Position numbers and translations under genes: made by a program. From Ardenticatena maritima (GTDB lineage Bacteria > Chloroflexota > Anaerolineae > Ardenticatenales > Ardenticatenaceae): a DNA stretch of 64,000 bases. Positions 43,260 to 53,387 of this stretch are shown here, in pieces (positions within the stretch are counted from its first letter, which is position 1; every line of letters starts with the position of its first letter). The stretch is taken from assembly GCF_001306175.1 (NCBI RefSeq), contig NZ_LGKN01000003.1, positions 248,001-312,000 on the forward strand, read 5' to 3'. The notes under the pieces are model-generated. The model made no database searches and was not told the DNA's origin. It saw nothing but the letters and a program-made list of their open reading frames with translations.

Positions 43260-45071
43260 TTAGCCCAGCAAGTCTGTTTGATACCGCAAGCCGATGGCTT
43301 CTTGCATATCGCGAATGGCGAGAAATGTCTCTTTGAGCATGCGGCGTTCCAGCGATGAGAGCGATGCGAGCGTGATGGCGTTGCCAGGTTGCTGGTGGGC
43401 GCGCACGGCGTCAAGTTGGGCGCGCAAACGCAAGCGCATGAGAAAGCGAAAGGCTTCTTGCAACGTTTCCCCCCCTTCTTCACTGAGGATACCGCGGGCG
43501 ATGGCGTCATGCAAGCGTTCGACTGTTGCGCGCGCGGGGCTTTGGGCTTCGAGCGCGTAGAGCCGCGCCAGCGCTACAATGGGCGCGATGCCCCCACGTT
43601 TGAGGTCTACTTTGCCTTGCTCATCGCGAATGCGGCGCAGGAACCCCAGCGGTGGCTGCCACGCTTGCGCGGCGCGCGCCATGTGTGCCAGAAAGCGCGG
43701 TTGCGTGCCGCTGTGGCGGATGATGGTTTCCAGCGGGGCGAGCGAAAGCGTGCCGTGGACGCGGCGCATGTCAAAGAAAATCCCCGCTTCAAGCAGGGCG
43801 TCGGGGGTGGGGGTGTCCACCAGCGTGCGGAAGAGCCGCTCCCACTCGTCCAGCGGACGCCGCCAATGGGTCGCCATGTAGCCCCCCTTGCAGGGGGGAA
43901 ACCCCGCCGCCATCAGCCCTTCCACCACAAAGGCGGCGAATTGGGCGAAGTAGGCGTCGTGTTCGGGCGTTGTTTCGGCGTACACCAGCGCGTTGTCCTG
44001 ATCGGTGATGAGGAGTTGCTCCATGCGCCCCTCGGAGCCAAACACCAGCCAGGCGTAGGGGCAGGGGGGCGCGCCCAGTTCGTGTTCAGCAAGCGTGATA
44101 AGGCGCGTGGTGAGGGTGTCGTTGAGCGTGGCGACAATGCGCCCGATGTGCAGCACGTCCAGCCCGTTTTCAAAGAGCCAGACGACTGTGGCGGTGAGGT
44201 CGCGTGTGTAGGTGCGCACGTCGTCCACCCGTTGGGCGCGGCGCAGGCGCTCGAACAGGAGCAGGGGGTTGTGCAACTGATGGTGCAGCAGGTCGGTGTC
44301 GGTGATGACGCCGATAATGCGCCCCGCTTGTTCGATGGGCAGGTGGTGAATGCCGTGTTCGATCATCACCAGCAGCGCCTCAAGCAGGGTGGCGGTGGCG
44401 GGAATGGTGATGGCGGGGCAACTCATCACCGAGTGCACGGGCGTTTCGGGGGGGCGTTCGGCGGCAAGCACACGGCTGCGCAAATCGCGCACGGTGAGAA
44501 TGCCCACGGGGTCGTGTTCCACCAGCACAGAACTGATGTTGTGCCGGTGCATGGTGCGGGCGGCTTCGGCGACGCTGCTCTGCGGGGCGACAAACACGGG
44601 GGGGCGCTGGATGAGCGTTTGCACGCTGGTGGTGAAATCAGCCAATCCTGTGGGAGCGGTTGGCTCGATGGTGGTGGTGCGCCGCAGGCGTTCGCCCAGC
44701 CCCCGCAAAAAATAGTCGGCAAAAGCGGGGATGCGTTGCAAAAGGTCGCGGAACACGGGCTCGCGAATCTGGTAGATGACGCTCTCCTCGTCGGTGATGA
44801 CGTCGAACACGGGGGGACGTTGGGCGAGCAAGGATGGAAACCCGAACAGGTCGCCTTCTTCCAGCAAGAGGACGGTGCGCCCGTTGCGTTCCAGCCGCAC
44901 ACTCCCGCTGTACACGATGTAGAGGAAGTGGCTTGGTTCGCCGCCGGCTTCCAGAATGGGCGTTTTGGCGGGGTAGCGCACAATTTTGAGTGTGGCGACA
45001 ATCTGCTGGATGGTCGCCTCGTCCAGTTGGTCGAAAGGTGGTGTTTGGCGCAGAAAGTCGGACGGTTGCAT
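43260..45071 (-). CDS. cNMP-binding/CBS/DUF294 nucleotidyltransferase-like signalling protein
   Basis: 603 residues, GGGGGAG upstream. An N-terminal cyclic-nucleotide-binding fold (about 10-130; FLYIVYSGSVRLERNGRTVL, EGDLFGFPSLL) is followed by two CBS motifs (ILTVRDLRSRVLAA; GRIIGVITDTDLLHHQL), a DUF294 nucleotidyltransferase-like domain with WLVFGSEGRMEQLLITDQDN (GS..E and TDQD resemble the GlnD/GlnE active site), and a DUF294 C-terminal domain. Such proteins often sit beside acetate symporters and DnaQ-like genes. It probably senses adenine nucleotides and modifies or regulates a partner; the target is unknown. Confidence 0.88.
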   Translation of the reverse strand: MQPSDFLRQTPPFDQLDEATIQQIVATLKIVRYPAKTPILEAGGEPSHFLYIVYSGSVRLERNGRTVLLLEEGDLFGFPSLLAQRPPVFDVITDEESVIYQIREPVFRDLLQRIPAFADYFLRGLGERLRRTTTIEPTAPTGLADFTTSVQTLIQRPPVFVAPQSSVAEAARTMHRHNISSVLVEHDPVGILTVRDLRSRVLAAERPPETPVHSVMSCPAITIPATATLLEALLVMIEHGIHHLPIEQAGRIIGVITDTDLLHHQLHNPLLLFERLRRAQRVDDVRTYTRDLTATVVWLFENGLDVLHIGRIVATLNDTLTTRLITLAEHELGAPPCPYAWLVFGSEGRMEQLLITDQDNALVYAETTPEHDAYFAQFAAFVVEGLMAAGFPPCKGGYMATHWRRPLDEWERLFRTLVDTPTPDALLEAGIFFDMRRVHGTLSLAPLETIIRHSGTQPRFLAHMARAAQAWQPPLGFLRRIRDEQGKVDLKRGGIAPIVALARLYALEAQSPARATVERLHDAIARGILSEEGGETLQEAFRFLMRLRLRAQLDAVRAHQQPGNAITLASLSSLERRMLKETFLAIRDMQEAIGLRYQTDLLG

Positions 45072-45104
45072 GGCGCTCCCCCGTTGGTGCGAGCCCGTTT
45101 TGGG

Positions 45105-45506
45105 TCAGGTGGTACGCACAATGTAGCCTGAGCCCAGCCACGCGGCAAGTGCAAAAATCAAGTAGAGGGCGCGTTCGGGTTGGGGACCTTGCAGCCAGAC
45201 ATGCAGGGCGATGCCGATACCCAGCGCCGGTACCATGAGCAGACATGTGCGGACGACGCGCTCAAAGCCCACGGTGGGGGGCAGCGGCCAGACGCGGCTG
45301 AACGCCCACCCAAGCAGCACGCCGCCCGATGCGGTGATGAGGATGTGCGCCAGTGCGAGTGGCGTGGGAAAAACCCAGCCAAAGAGGTAGTGCCCGCCGA
45401 TGTAGAAGGCGAAGAAAAAGAGCGCAACCCCCAGCGCCGTGCGTATCAGGCGCAAGGGCAGGTTGGGCAGAACAACGAATGTGGGTTCTTGTTTGCGCGT
45501 AGCCAT
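45105..45506 (-). CDS. Unknown four-helix membrane protein
   Basis: 133 residues, AAGGAG 7 nt upstream. There are about four hydrophobic helices (RTALGVALFFFAFYIGGHYL; LALAHILITASGGVLLGWAF; TCLLMVPALGIGIALHVWLQ; a last one from ALYLIFALAAWLGSGYIV). No family recognised. It lies between the sodium symporter and the cNMP/CBS protein, 33 nt upstream of the latter, so it is likely part of the same regulatory operon. Confidence 0.65.
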   Translation of the reverse strand: MATRKQEPTFVVLPNLPLRLIRTALGVALFFFAFYIGGHYLFGWVFPTPLALAHILITASGGVLLGWAFSRVWPLPPTVGFERVVRTCLLMVPALGIGIALHVWLQGPQPERALYLIFALAAWLGSGYIVRTT

Positions 45507-45535
45507 GCGTCTACTCCTTGCCGGTTGCTGAAAGT

Positions 45536-45564
45536 GGGGGATGGCGCACGATGCGCCATCCCCC
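45536..45564 (-). terminator. Hairpin after the symporter gene
   Basis: Perfect 13-bp stem GGGGGATGGCGCA/TGCGCCATCCCCC with a 3-nt loop, 9 nt past the symporter stop. The following sequence has few Ts, so it may act as an attenuator or mRNA 3'-end protector rather than a full terminator. Confidence 0.6.
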
Positions 45565-45572
45565 GTTTGCGG

Positions 45573-47267
<1,695 letters not shown>

Positions 47268-47279
47268 GGCTGGCTCCTC

Positions 47280-47546
47280 TCATTCTTCATGCACGTCAAA
47301 TTCGCGGTCGAGTTTGTTCATGCGCCAGGCGTAGACGAAAATGAGAATCACGAAAATAATCATAGAACCCTGCTGGGCGAACCAGAAACTGAGCGGGATG
47401 CGCCCAAAGGTGATGCCGCTAAGCGGCTTGGCGAGCAAAATGGCGGCAACGTGGGAGACGAGCGCCCAAATGATGAGCAATGTGGTGATGAGGCGTACAT
47501 TGGCGCGCCAGTAGGCTTGCGCTTTCTCTTGTTGCTGCTGGTTCAT
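47280..47546 (-). CDS. DUF4212 small subunit of the sodium:solute symporter
   Basis: 88 residues from ATG 47546 (GGAGGG upstream). YWRANVRLITTLLIIWALVS and FWFAQQGSMIIFVILIFVYA are the two helices of the DUF4212 family, always encoded just before the large symporter subunit. It ends in LDREFDVHEE. It replaces the DUF485 protein that accompanies classical ActP. Confidence 0.9.
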   Translation of the reverse strand: MNQQQQEKAQAYWRANVRLITTLLIIWALVSHVAAILLAKPLSGITFGRIPLSFWFAQQGSMIIFVILIFVYAWRMNKLDREFDVHEE

Positions 47547-47646
47547 CTGTTGTCCCTCCTCTCTGTGCTGGTTGATTGGGCTCACGACACAACACGCACG
47601 GCTTGGACTTGATGGCGTTTCTCACCCCCCTTCATTGGAAAATGGC

Positions 47647-47664
47647 AGCCGTGGGCAAACGGCT
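47647..47664 (-). terminator. Weak hairpin after the acetyl-CoA synthetase gene
   Basis: 6-bp stem AGCCGT/ACGGCT with a 6-nt loop followed by GCCATTTTCC, minus strand, 4 nt past the stop. Read-through into the symporter genes is likely. Confidence 0.4.
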
Positions 47665-47667
47665 TGC

Positions 47668-49593
47668 TTACTCGGTGCGGCGCGCTTCTTTCATCGTGCG
47701 CCAGGCGGCGCGTGCTTCTTCCACAGAGCCTTCTTCCTCAATCGTGGTGATGTCGCCGGGGTCCTTGTCCAGAATGACGGCTTTGAGCACGCGGCGCATG
47801 ATTTTGCCGCTGCGTGTCTTGGGCAGCATGTTGACGAAGTTGATTTCGCCGATGACCGCCACTGGTCCCAGAGATTGGCGTACCGCTTGGCGCAGTTCTT
47901 GCTCCAATTCGGGGCTGGGTGTGTGCCCCGGTTTGAGCACGACGAACGCCGACAGCACCTCGCCGCGCACCTCGTCGGGGCGTCCTGTGACGCCTGCTTC
48001 GGCAACGGCGGGATGCGTGAGGAGCGCCGTTTCGACTTCGATGGTGCCAATGCGGTGTCCGGCAACGTTCACGACTTCATCCGCCCGCCCGGCAAACCAG
48101 ACGTAGCCGTCTTCATCGAGATGGGCAGCGTCGCCTGTGAAATAGACGCGCTGACCGGGGATGCGTTCCCAATAGTCGCGGTTGTAGCGGTCGTGTTCCC
48201 CCCAAAGCGTGGATGTCAGCCCAGGGAAGGGGTGCTTGATGGTCAGAATGCCTTTTTCGTTGGGCGCACAGGGCTGGCCTTCCAGCGTCATCACTTCAAT
48301 CTCGATGCCGGGCATGGGGAGTGCGGCAGAGCCCGGCTTGATGGGGACCATGTTCAGCCCATAGGGGTTGCCGATGACGGGACCGCCGGTTTCGGTTTGC
48401 CACCAGTGGTCAATCACCGGCACACGGTCGAGCAAGACATGTTTTTGCAGCCATTCCCAGGCGGGGGCGTTGAGCGGTTCGCCGGCGCACACAATGCGTT
48501 GGAGCGAAGAGAGGTTGTGGCGGCGGGCGGGACCTGTGCCGTAGGACATGAGCATGCGGACTGCGGTGGGGGCGGTGAAGATGCCTGTGATGCCAAAGGT
48601 TTCAATCAGCGAGCCAAACATCTCAGGTCCGGGGTAATCGAGCGCCCCCTCATAGGCGATGGTGGTCGCTCCGACCATGAGCGGGGCGTACACAATGTAC
48701 GAATGCCCCACAATCCACCCGATGTCCGATGTCGCCCACCAGACATCGGACGGACGCAGTTTGAAAAGCCAATCGCCCGTGCTCAAAATCCAGACGCCGT
48801 AGCCGCCGTGGCAATGGACGGTCAATTTGGGGCGTGCCGTTGTTCCCGAAGTCGCCATGATGAACGCGGGTTCGTTCGCTTCCATGGGCTGAACGGCGCC
48901 GCTTTGCTCCTCGCCACGTGCGAGAAATTCGTCCCAGGTGAGATCACGCCCCGCTTGCATAGGCAAATCCATGCCCGTGCGGTTGAGCACCACCACATGC
49001 TCCACCTGGTGCTCTCCAAGCGCGAGGGCGTCGTCCACAATGCCTTTGAGTGCGATATCGCGCCCTTTGCGGTAGGTGACATCGGCGGTGAAAACGAGTT
49101 TGGCGCCGCTGGCTTGAATGCGGCTGGCTAGCGCTTTCGCGCCGAAACCCGCAAACACCACCACGTGAATCGCCCCGATGCGTACCGCTGCGAGCATGAG
49201 CATGATGGCTTCGGGGCAGACGGGCATGTAGATGGTGAGACGGTCGCCTTTTTGTACACCCATGCCACGCAAGGCGGCAGCGACGCGTTCGACGTGGTGC
49301 AAAAGGTGGGCGTAGGTGAAAAGGCGTTGTTCGCCGCGTTCATTCGCGTAGATGAGGGCGGTGTGGCCGCCGTGTCCCTGTTCCACATGGCGGTCGAGCG
49401 CGTTGTAGCAGAGGTTGGTTTCGCCACCGATGAACCAGCGATAGCGTTCGGGGTAATTCCACTCGAAGACCTTGTCCCAGAGGCGGAACCAGTGGAGACG
49501 GCGGGCTTCTTGCGCCCAAAAGTGCTCCGGGCGCTCGCGGGCGGCGGCCATTTTGCGCCGAACGATGGGATTGATGAGATCAACGTTTTGCAT
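47668..49593 (-). CDS. acs: Acetyl-CoA synthetase (AMP-forming)
   Basis: 641 residues from ATG 49593 (AAGGAG upstream). The N-terminal Acs domain (FWAQEARRLHWFRLWDKVFE) is followed by the AMP-binding loop FIMATSGTTARPKLTVHCHG, WWQTETGG, YFTGDAAHLDEDGYVWFAGR and ADEVVNVAGHRIGTIEVE, with the catalytic, acetylatable Lys in TRSGKIMRR. It activates acetate (or propionate) to the CoA ester. It heads a same-strand run with the DUF4212/symporter pair and the symporter-type kinase, as in the proteobacterial acetate switch controlled by CrbSR. A promoter with extended -10 precedes it. Confidence 0.92.
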   Translation of the reverse strand: MQNVDLINPIVRRKMAAARERPEHFWAQEARRLHWFRLWDKVFEWNYPERYRWFIGGETNLCYNALDRHVEQGHGGHTALIYANERGEQRLFTYAHLLHHVERVAAALRGMGVQKGDRLTIYMPVCPEAIMLMLAAVRIGAIHVVVFAGFGAKALASRIQASGAKLVFTADVTYRKGRDIALKGIVDDALALGEHQVEHVVVLNRTGMDLPMQAGRDLTWDEFLARGEEQSGAVQPMEANEPAFIMATSGTTARPKLTVHCHGGYGVWILSTGDWLFKLRPSDVWWATSDIGWIVGHSYIVYAPLMVGATTIAYEGALDYPGPEMFGSLIETFGITGIFTAPTAVRMLMSYGTGPARRHNLSSLQRIVCAGEPLNAPAWEWLQKHVLLDRVPVIDHWWQTETGGPVIGNPYGLNMVPIKPGSAALPMPGIEIEVMTLEGQPCAPNEKGILTIKHPFPGLTSTLWGEHDRYNRDYWERIPGQRVYFTGDAAHLDEDGYVWFAGRADEVVNVAGHRIGTIEVETALLTHPAVAEAGVTGRPDEVRGEVLSAFVVLKPGHTPSPELEQELRQAVRQSLGPVAVIGEINFVNMLPKTRSGKIMRRVLKAVILDKDPGDITTIEEEGSVEEARAAWRTMKEARRTE

Positions 49594-49940
49594 GGTCCTG
49601 CTCCTTTGCAAGCGTGCAACCAGTTGCTGTTGGGTGTGGGTTCCCCGGTGGTGTTGCTGGCGAAAAGGGGCGATACCACCATAGCAAGCAGCCCGCACGC
49701 CCTCAACATGCCTGTGGATGGTTGTGGGGCTTGTGTCTGTGTAGTCGCCACCTACCCGTTCGTGTAGCCTTGTGGCGTGCGCAAAACAGGGGGTGTTGCT
49801 ATACTGCCTGGCAAAAGATGCCCCAACAATGCAGGACCTTTGTCCTTTTTTTGAAAATAGTGCCTTTGTCCCATGAATTCTTTTGAACCATTTCCCCCCG
49901 AAAACAGACTCATAAGTAGAAGGGAATCATCAAACGTCCC
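49594..49940. other. Divergent intergenic region between acs and the ECF sigma gene
   Basis: This 347-nt stretch holds the acs promoter on the minus strand. On the plus strand there is an extended -10 (TGCTATACT, core 49800-49805) without a good -35, and a GAACC box (49885-49889) about 50 nt before the ECF start that could be an ECF-type -35. No gene or RNA was recognised. Confidence 0.5.
49678..49706 (-). promoter_or_regulatory. Promoter for acs
   Basis: TTGAGG (49706-49701), 17-nt spacer and TATGGT (49683-49678) preceded by TGC (extended -10), minus strand. Confidence 0.6.
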
Positions 49941-50504
49941 ATGAACCAGGACAAACGTTTGCTCGAACGCATTGCACATGGCGACCGGACAGCCTTTGCC
50001 GCTTTGTATGACGCGCTTGCGGCGGATGTGTATCGGTATCTGCTCATCCTCTTGGGAGAAAAAGACGCGGCTGAAGATGTTTTGCAAGAGACGTTTTTGG
50101 CGGTTTGGCAACAGGCGCGGCAATTTCGCGGTGATTCGCGTGTGAAAACGTGGATTTTGGGGATTGCACGCTACAAGGCGTATACGCGGCTCAACGGACG
50201 CTATGAAGAACAGTTGGATGAGCAGATGGTGGATGGTTTGGTGGGTGAGGATGGATTTGAGACGTTCAGCCGTATCTGGCGAGAGATGCAAATTGCCCGG
50301 GCTGTCGCGCAGTTGCCGGTTCATCACCGCGAAGCGTTGGAACTTGTCTTTGGGTTTGGGCTCTCGTATCGCGAGGCGGCTGACGTGCTGGGATGCCCGA
50401 TCGGGACGGTCAAGAGCCGCGTCAGTTATGCGTTGAAAGCCTTGCGCGAACAGTTGCATTACTTGCGGGGAGCAGCGATACCCGCACGTGAGGAGGAAGC
50501 ATGA
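49941..50504 (+). CDS. ECF-family RNA polymerase sigma factor
   Basis: 187 residues. Region 2 (FAALYDALAADVYRYLLILL, DVLQETFLAVWQQARQF, VKTWILGIARYKAYTRL) and region 4 (LPVHHREALELVFGFGLSYR, EAADVLGCPIGTVKSRVSYA) are intact; regions 1 and 3 are absent as in all ECF sigmas. It overlaps its anti-sigma gene by 4 nt (ATGA). The Shine-Dalgarno is weak. Likely targets include its own operon and perhaps genes of the surface proteins sharing the C-terminal tail found at 51690-51823. Confidence 0.92.
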   Translation: MNQDKRLLERIAHGDRTAFAALYDALAADVYRYLLILLGEKDAAEDVLQETFLAVWQQARQFRGDSRVKTWILGIARYKAYTRLNGRYEEQLDEQMVDGLVGEDGFETFSRIWREMQIARAVAQLPVHHREALELVFGFGLSYREAADVLGCPIGTVKSRVSYALKALREQLHYLRGAAIPAREEEA

Positions 50505-51175
50505 AAACGCCGCATATGCAACAAGAAATCGAGGCGTTGCTCCCGTTCTACGTCAACGGTACGCTTGATGCGGAGGAAGCCGCGCAGGTGGAAGTCGCGC
50601 TGGCCACTTCAACGGAGATGCAAGAGGCCGTTCACGAGATGCGGATGCTGCAACAAGCGTGGACCACACGCACGCCCCCCGCTCCGTCGCCGCACCTGCG
50701 CGAGGCGCTTTTACACGCGGTCGAACCGCAACCCTCGCGCCTGCTGGCGTGGGCGTGGCACGCTTGCTTGCTGATTATCGTGGCGGTGCTGGTCTGGGCT
50801 GCGGTCTCGCCCGGCATTGTCCTGCGCTGGACGGTGGACCCCACAGCGGCGGATACCTACGCGGCGTTTGTGGTCTATCGGCAGATGGATGAGGGCGCGC
50901 CGGAGCAAATGGCGCTCTTGCCGGCTGGAGACCGCACGACCTTCGTGTTTGTGGATTCGTTCGTGCGTCCCGACCGCGAGTATGTTTATCGCGTTGTGGC
51001 GGTGGACGCCCAAGGGCGAGCCCTGGCGACACTTTCGGCGCATGAACGTGGACGGAGTGCCCTCTTCTATCAGGTGCTGACGCTGGCGGTCGCCCTTGTG
51101 GTTGGGTTGGCGTTGGCGCGTTTGATGACGCCCCTTTTGCGCGTTTCCCCGCGCTTGTCGTCTGTTCGGTTGTGA
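50501..51175 (+). CDS. Transmembrane anti-sigma factor
   Basis: 224 residues. The N-terminal cytoplasmic anti-sigma domain starts EIEALLPFYVNGTLDAEEAA, typical of zinc-less anti-sigma domains (no HxxxCxxC). A membrane helix (LLAWAWHACLLIIVAVLVWA) is followed by an extracytoplasmic domain of about 85 residues with fibronectin-like strands (TFVFVDSFVRPDREYVYRVV), then a second helix (VLTLAVALVVGLALARLM) and a short tail. It would hold the ECF sigma until an envelope signal acts. Confidence 0.82.
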   Translation: MKTPHMQQEIEALLPFYVNGTLDAEEAAQVEVALATSTEMQEAVHEMRMLQQAWTTRTPPAPSPHLREALLHAVEPQPSRLLAWAWHACLLIIVAVLVWAAVSPGIVLRWTVDPTAADTYAAFVVYRQMDEGAPEQMALLPAGDRTTFVFVDSFVRPDREYVYRVVAVDAQGRALATLSAHERGRSALFYQVLTLAVALVVGLALARLMTPLLRVSPRLSSVRL

Positions 51176-51241
51176 GCCTTTGCGGAGAGTGAGGTGTTGG
51201 GCTGTTCAACCGTCAACCGTGTAGTTTTCAAAGGAGGAGTA

Positions 51242-51823
51242 ATGATGAAACGTTTTCTGAGTCTATTTTTCATGGTTGTTTTTGTGTCCCTGGTTGTTCT
51301 CGCTGGTCCTGTTGCTGCCTTCAGTGGGGTATCAGGGAAGGTCATTGACAGCAAAACGAAACAGGGCTGGACGTATGGAGGTGAAGTATGGGTTTACGAT
51401 CCAAATACAGGAAATGTTTGTGCGACAGGTGTGTTGGGTGCCAATGGTAATTTCAATTTATCTTTAACGGGGTCTGATAATGCCTTGGGTGCGAGTGGAG
51501 TTGTTGATTGCACAGCGGCTGCTTATAATGGCAAAACCCTGGAGATTTTGATTGATTTTACATGTTATATGGGTGTAGGAACACCTTGTAATCCACCAGA
51601 AGGGACACCTGCTACCATTCAGTATCAATTTACCCAAAACGCAATTCCTGTGGTTTATAATGCTGGTTATCTCGAAACAGGCACAGGTCCCACCGCCGTC
51701 ACGCTGGAAGTCTTTAGCGGCGCCGCCGCCACCGAAACCGGCCGCCCGGTTGGCGTGCTCGTTGGCGCGATGGCGCTCGCAGCCGCCGGCGTGGTAGCCC
51801 TCGTGGCGCGTCGCCGCCGCTAG
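51242..51823 (+). CDS. Secreted protein with novel C-terminal sorting-like tail
   Basis: 193 residues from ATG 51242 (AAGGAGG 4 nt upstream; ATG 51245 is also possible). A signal peptide (LSLFFMVVFVSLVVLAGPVA) leads into a small beta-rich carboxypeptidase-regulatory-like domain (FSGVSGKVIDSKTKQGWTYG, then GVLGANGNFNLSLTGSDNAL). The tail is PTAVTLEVFSGAAA, a hydrophobic helix and RRRR, closely matching the end of the giant SdrD-type protein. The DNA for the body (about 51250-51680) is visibly AT-richer than the tail and neighbours, suggesting a transferred domain joined to a native tail. It lies 66 nt after the anti-sigma gene. The function of the body is unknown. Confidence 0.75.
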   Translation: MMKRFLSLFFMVVFVSLVVLAGPVAAFSGVSGKVIDSKTKQGWTYGGEVWVYDPNTGNVCATGVLGANGNFNLSLTGSDNALGASGVVDCTAAAYNGKTLEILIDFTCYMGVGTPCNPPEGTPATIQYQFTQNAIPVVYNAGYLETGTGPTAVTLEVFSGAAATETGRPVGVLVGAMALAAAGVVALVARRRR

Positions 51824-51843
51824 GACGCCGGCGAACCACCTCG

Positions 51844-51877
51844 ACGGGGCAGGCTCGCAAGAGCCCGCCCCGTTTTT
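51844..51877 (+). terminator. Terminator after the small surface-protein gene
   Basis: Stem ACGGGGC-GGCTC/GAGCC-GCCCCGT with one A/C mismatch and a GCAA loop, followed by TTTTTG. Confidence 0.85.
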
Positions 51878-51914
51878 GTTTGGTGCAACCTGAATGTGAG
51901 CGAACCCGCCGCGT

Positions 51915-53387
51915 TCACGCGACGAGCGCGAGCGCCACAAGGAGCGCCCCCGTGATCAGTGTGGTGGGAATGGAAAGCCCCCGCCAGGCGCGTTGTCCCA
52001 GCAAAGCAAGATGCCAGAGCGCAAGAGCGATGAAGAAGAGCAGCGGAACGCCGAGCGCAAGGGTGATTGTGGGTGTGGATGGCGTGGGGCTGTTGGCGTG
52101 CAACAGAAGCACACACCAGAACCAGAGCACCATGGGCGCCATGCGATACTCCGCCTCGCGCAAAAAGAGCCGCAGCGTGGCGTAAAACAGCCCGAAGAGG
52201 AACAAGGCGGCGACAAGGGGCGACAACGTCTCACGCGAGCCGATGGACGCCAGCGCATTGAGTGTACTCGTGAGATGGAGCGTTTGCGGCAACGCAAGCA
52301 AGGCGGCGCGTTGGGGCGTGCGCCACACAAATTGCAATAGTGGCGCAATGGTGAGGAAGAACGCCCCCAAGGCGATGAACAGACCATCGCGGTGGAGCAC
52401 CCACATGGCGCGGCGCTCGGCGAGCAGAAGATACCCCAGCACCGCCAACACGACCACCCCCGCAAGCCATCCGCCGGGCGCTGTGTAGAACGTCGCGGCG
52501 CAGGCAACCCCCACCCATCCCCAGTCGAGGGGGCTGCGGCGGTCGAGGCCGCGTTGGAGCATGAGCGTGCTCAACGTGAGACCGAACAGCAGGGCGGTGG
52601 TGGGTTCAGCATGGTGCGAGGCTTGCACGTGCAAGGGCCAGAGCGCCACGAAGAAGGCCGTGAGCAAGCCAATCTGCACGCCTTTGAGGCGCGTACCAAT
52701 CCAAAAGGCGTTGGCCACCGTCAGCGTCCCGATGAGCACCCAGACCAATCGCCCGCCGACGAGTGCGCCGCCCGCCAGACGGGTGGCGCTGCTGGTGATG
52801 AGCAGGCTCATTGTGGGGATGCCTTCGGGCGTGATGGTGAACGGGTTGCCGGTCGGCGGCGCGGGAAGCGTCAGGAGCGAAAGCGAAGTGGGCGGCGTGA
52901 GCGGCACAAGCCGCACGATGAAGGCAAGCGCCACAATCGTGAAGCCGGCGAGCGCAGTGCGCCGGTTGACTTCCCACCAGATGCTCCAATCCGTGCGCGG
53001 CCAGCCGCGCGGCGGCGCGACGGCGAGCAGATAGAGCGCGATGGCGAGCACCCAAAGCACCACATAGGCGCGATACGTCCCGCCAGGGGGCAGAATGGGC
53101 AGGCGATGCAGCACCCAGATGGTCAGCGCGAACGCCGCCCCCATGCTCACCGCCCGCCAGGGACGCTGGACGGCGGCGTCCCACAGGGCTTCCCAGATGG
53201 GCGGCAGTGTGGAGGCAGTGCGTGGGCGCTGAAACGCCGCACGTGCGGCCAGCATTGCAAGGAACGCCCACAACGCGCCGTCCAACCAGGGGGCTGTGGG
53301 GCTGGCAAAGGTCAGCAGGCTGGCCGTTGCGCAGAGCAACGCCAGCGCCCACCAGACCAGGCGTGCGAGCGATGGCGTGCGCATCAT
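51915..53387 (-). CDS. Polytopic membrane glycosyltransferase-like protein (GT39/PMT_2 type)
   Basis: 490 residues from ATG 53387, which overlaps the SDR stop by 4 nt. About a dozen hydrophobic helices are seen. A periplasmic loop with PTGNPFTITPEGIPTMSLLI precedes LIGTLTVANAFWIGTRLKGV and ALWPLHVQASHHAEPTTALL, the arrangement seen in lipid-carrier-dependent sugar transferases (ArnT/PMT-like). An acidic motif after the first helix, usual for the family, is not obvious, so the assignment is moderate. It is the last gene of a run MtnP-FtsW-SDR-GT. Confidence 0.55.
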   Translation of the reverse strand: MMRTPSLARLVWWALALLCATASLLTFASPTAPWLDGALWAFLAMLAARAAFQRPRTASTLPPIWEALWDAAVQRPWRAVSMGAAFALTIWVLHRLPILPPGGTYRAYVVLWVLAIALYLLAVAPPRGWPRTDWSIWWEVNRRTALAGFTIVALAFIVRLVPLTPPTSLSLLTLPAPPTGNPFTITPEGIPTMSLLITSSATRLAGGALVGGRLVWVLIGTLTVANAFWIGTRLKGVQIGLLTAFFVALWPLHVQASHHAEPTTALLFGLTLSTLMLQRGLDRRSPLDWGWVGVACAATFYTAPGGWLAGVVVLAVLGYLLLAERRAMWVLHRDGLFIALGAFFLTIAPLLQFVWRTPQRAALLALPQTLHLTSTLNALASIGSRETLSPLVAALFLFGLFYATLRLFLREAEYRMAPMVLWFWCVLLLHANSPTPSTPTITLALGVPLLFFIALALWHLALLGQRAWRGLSIPTTLITGALLVALALVA

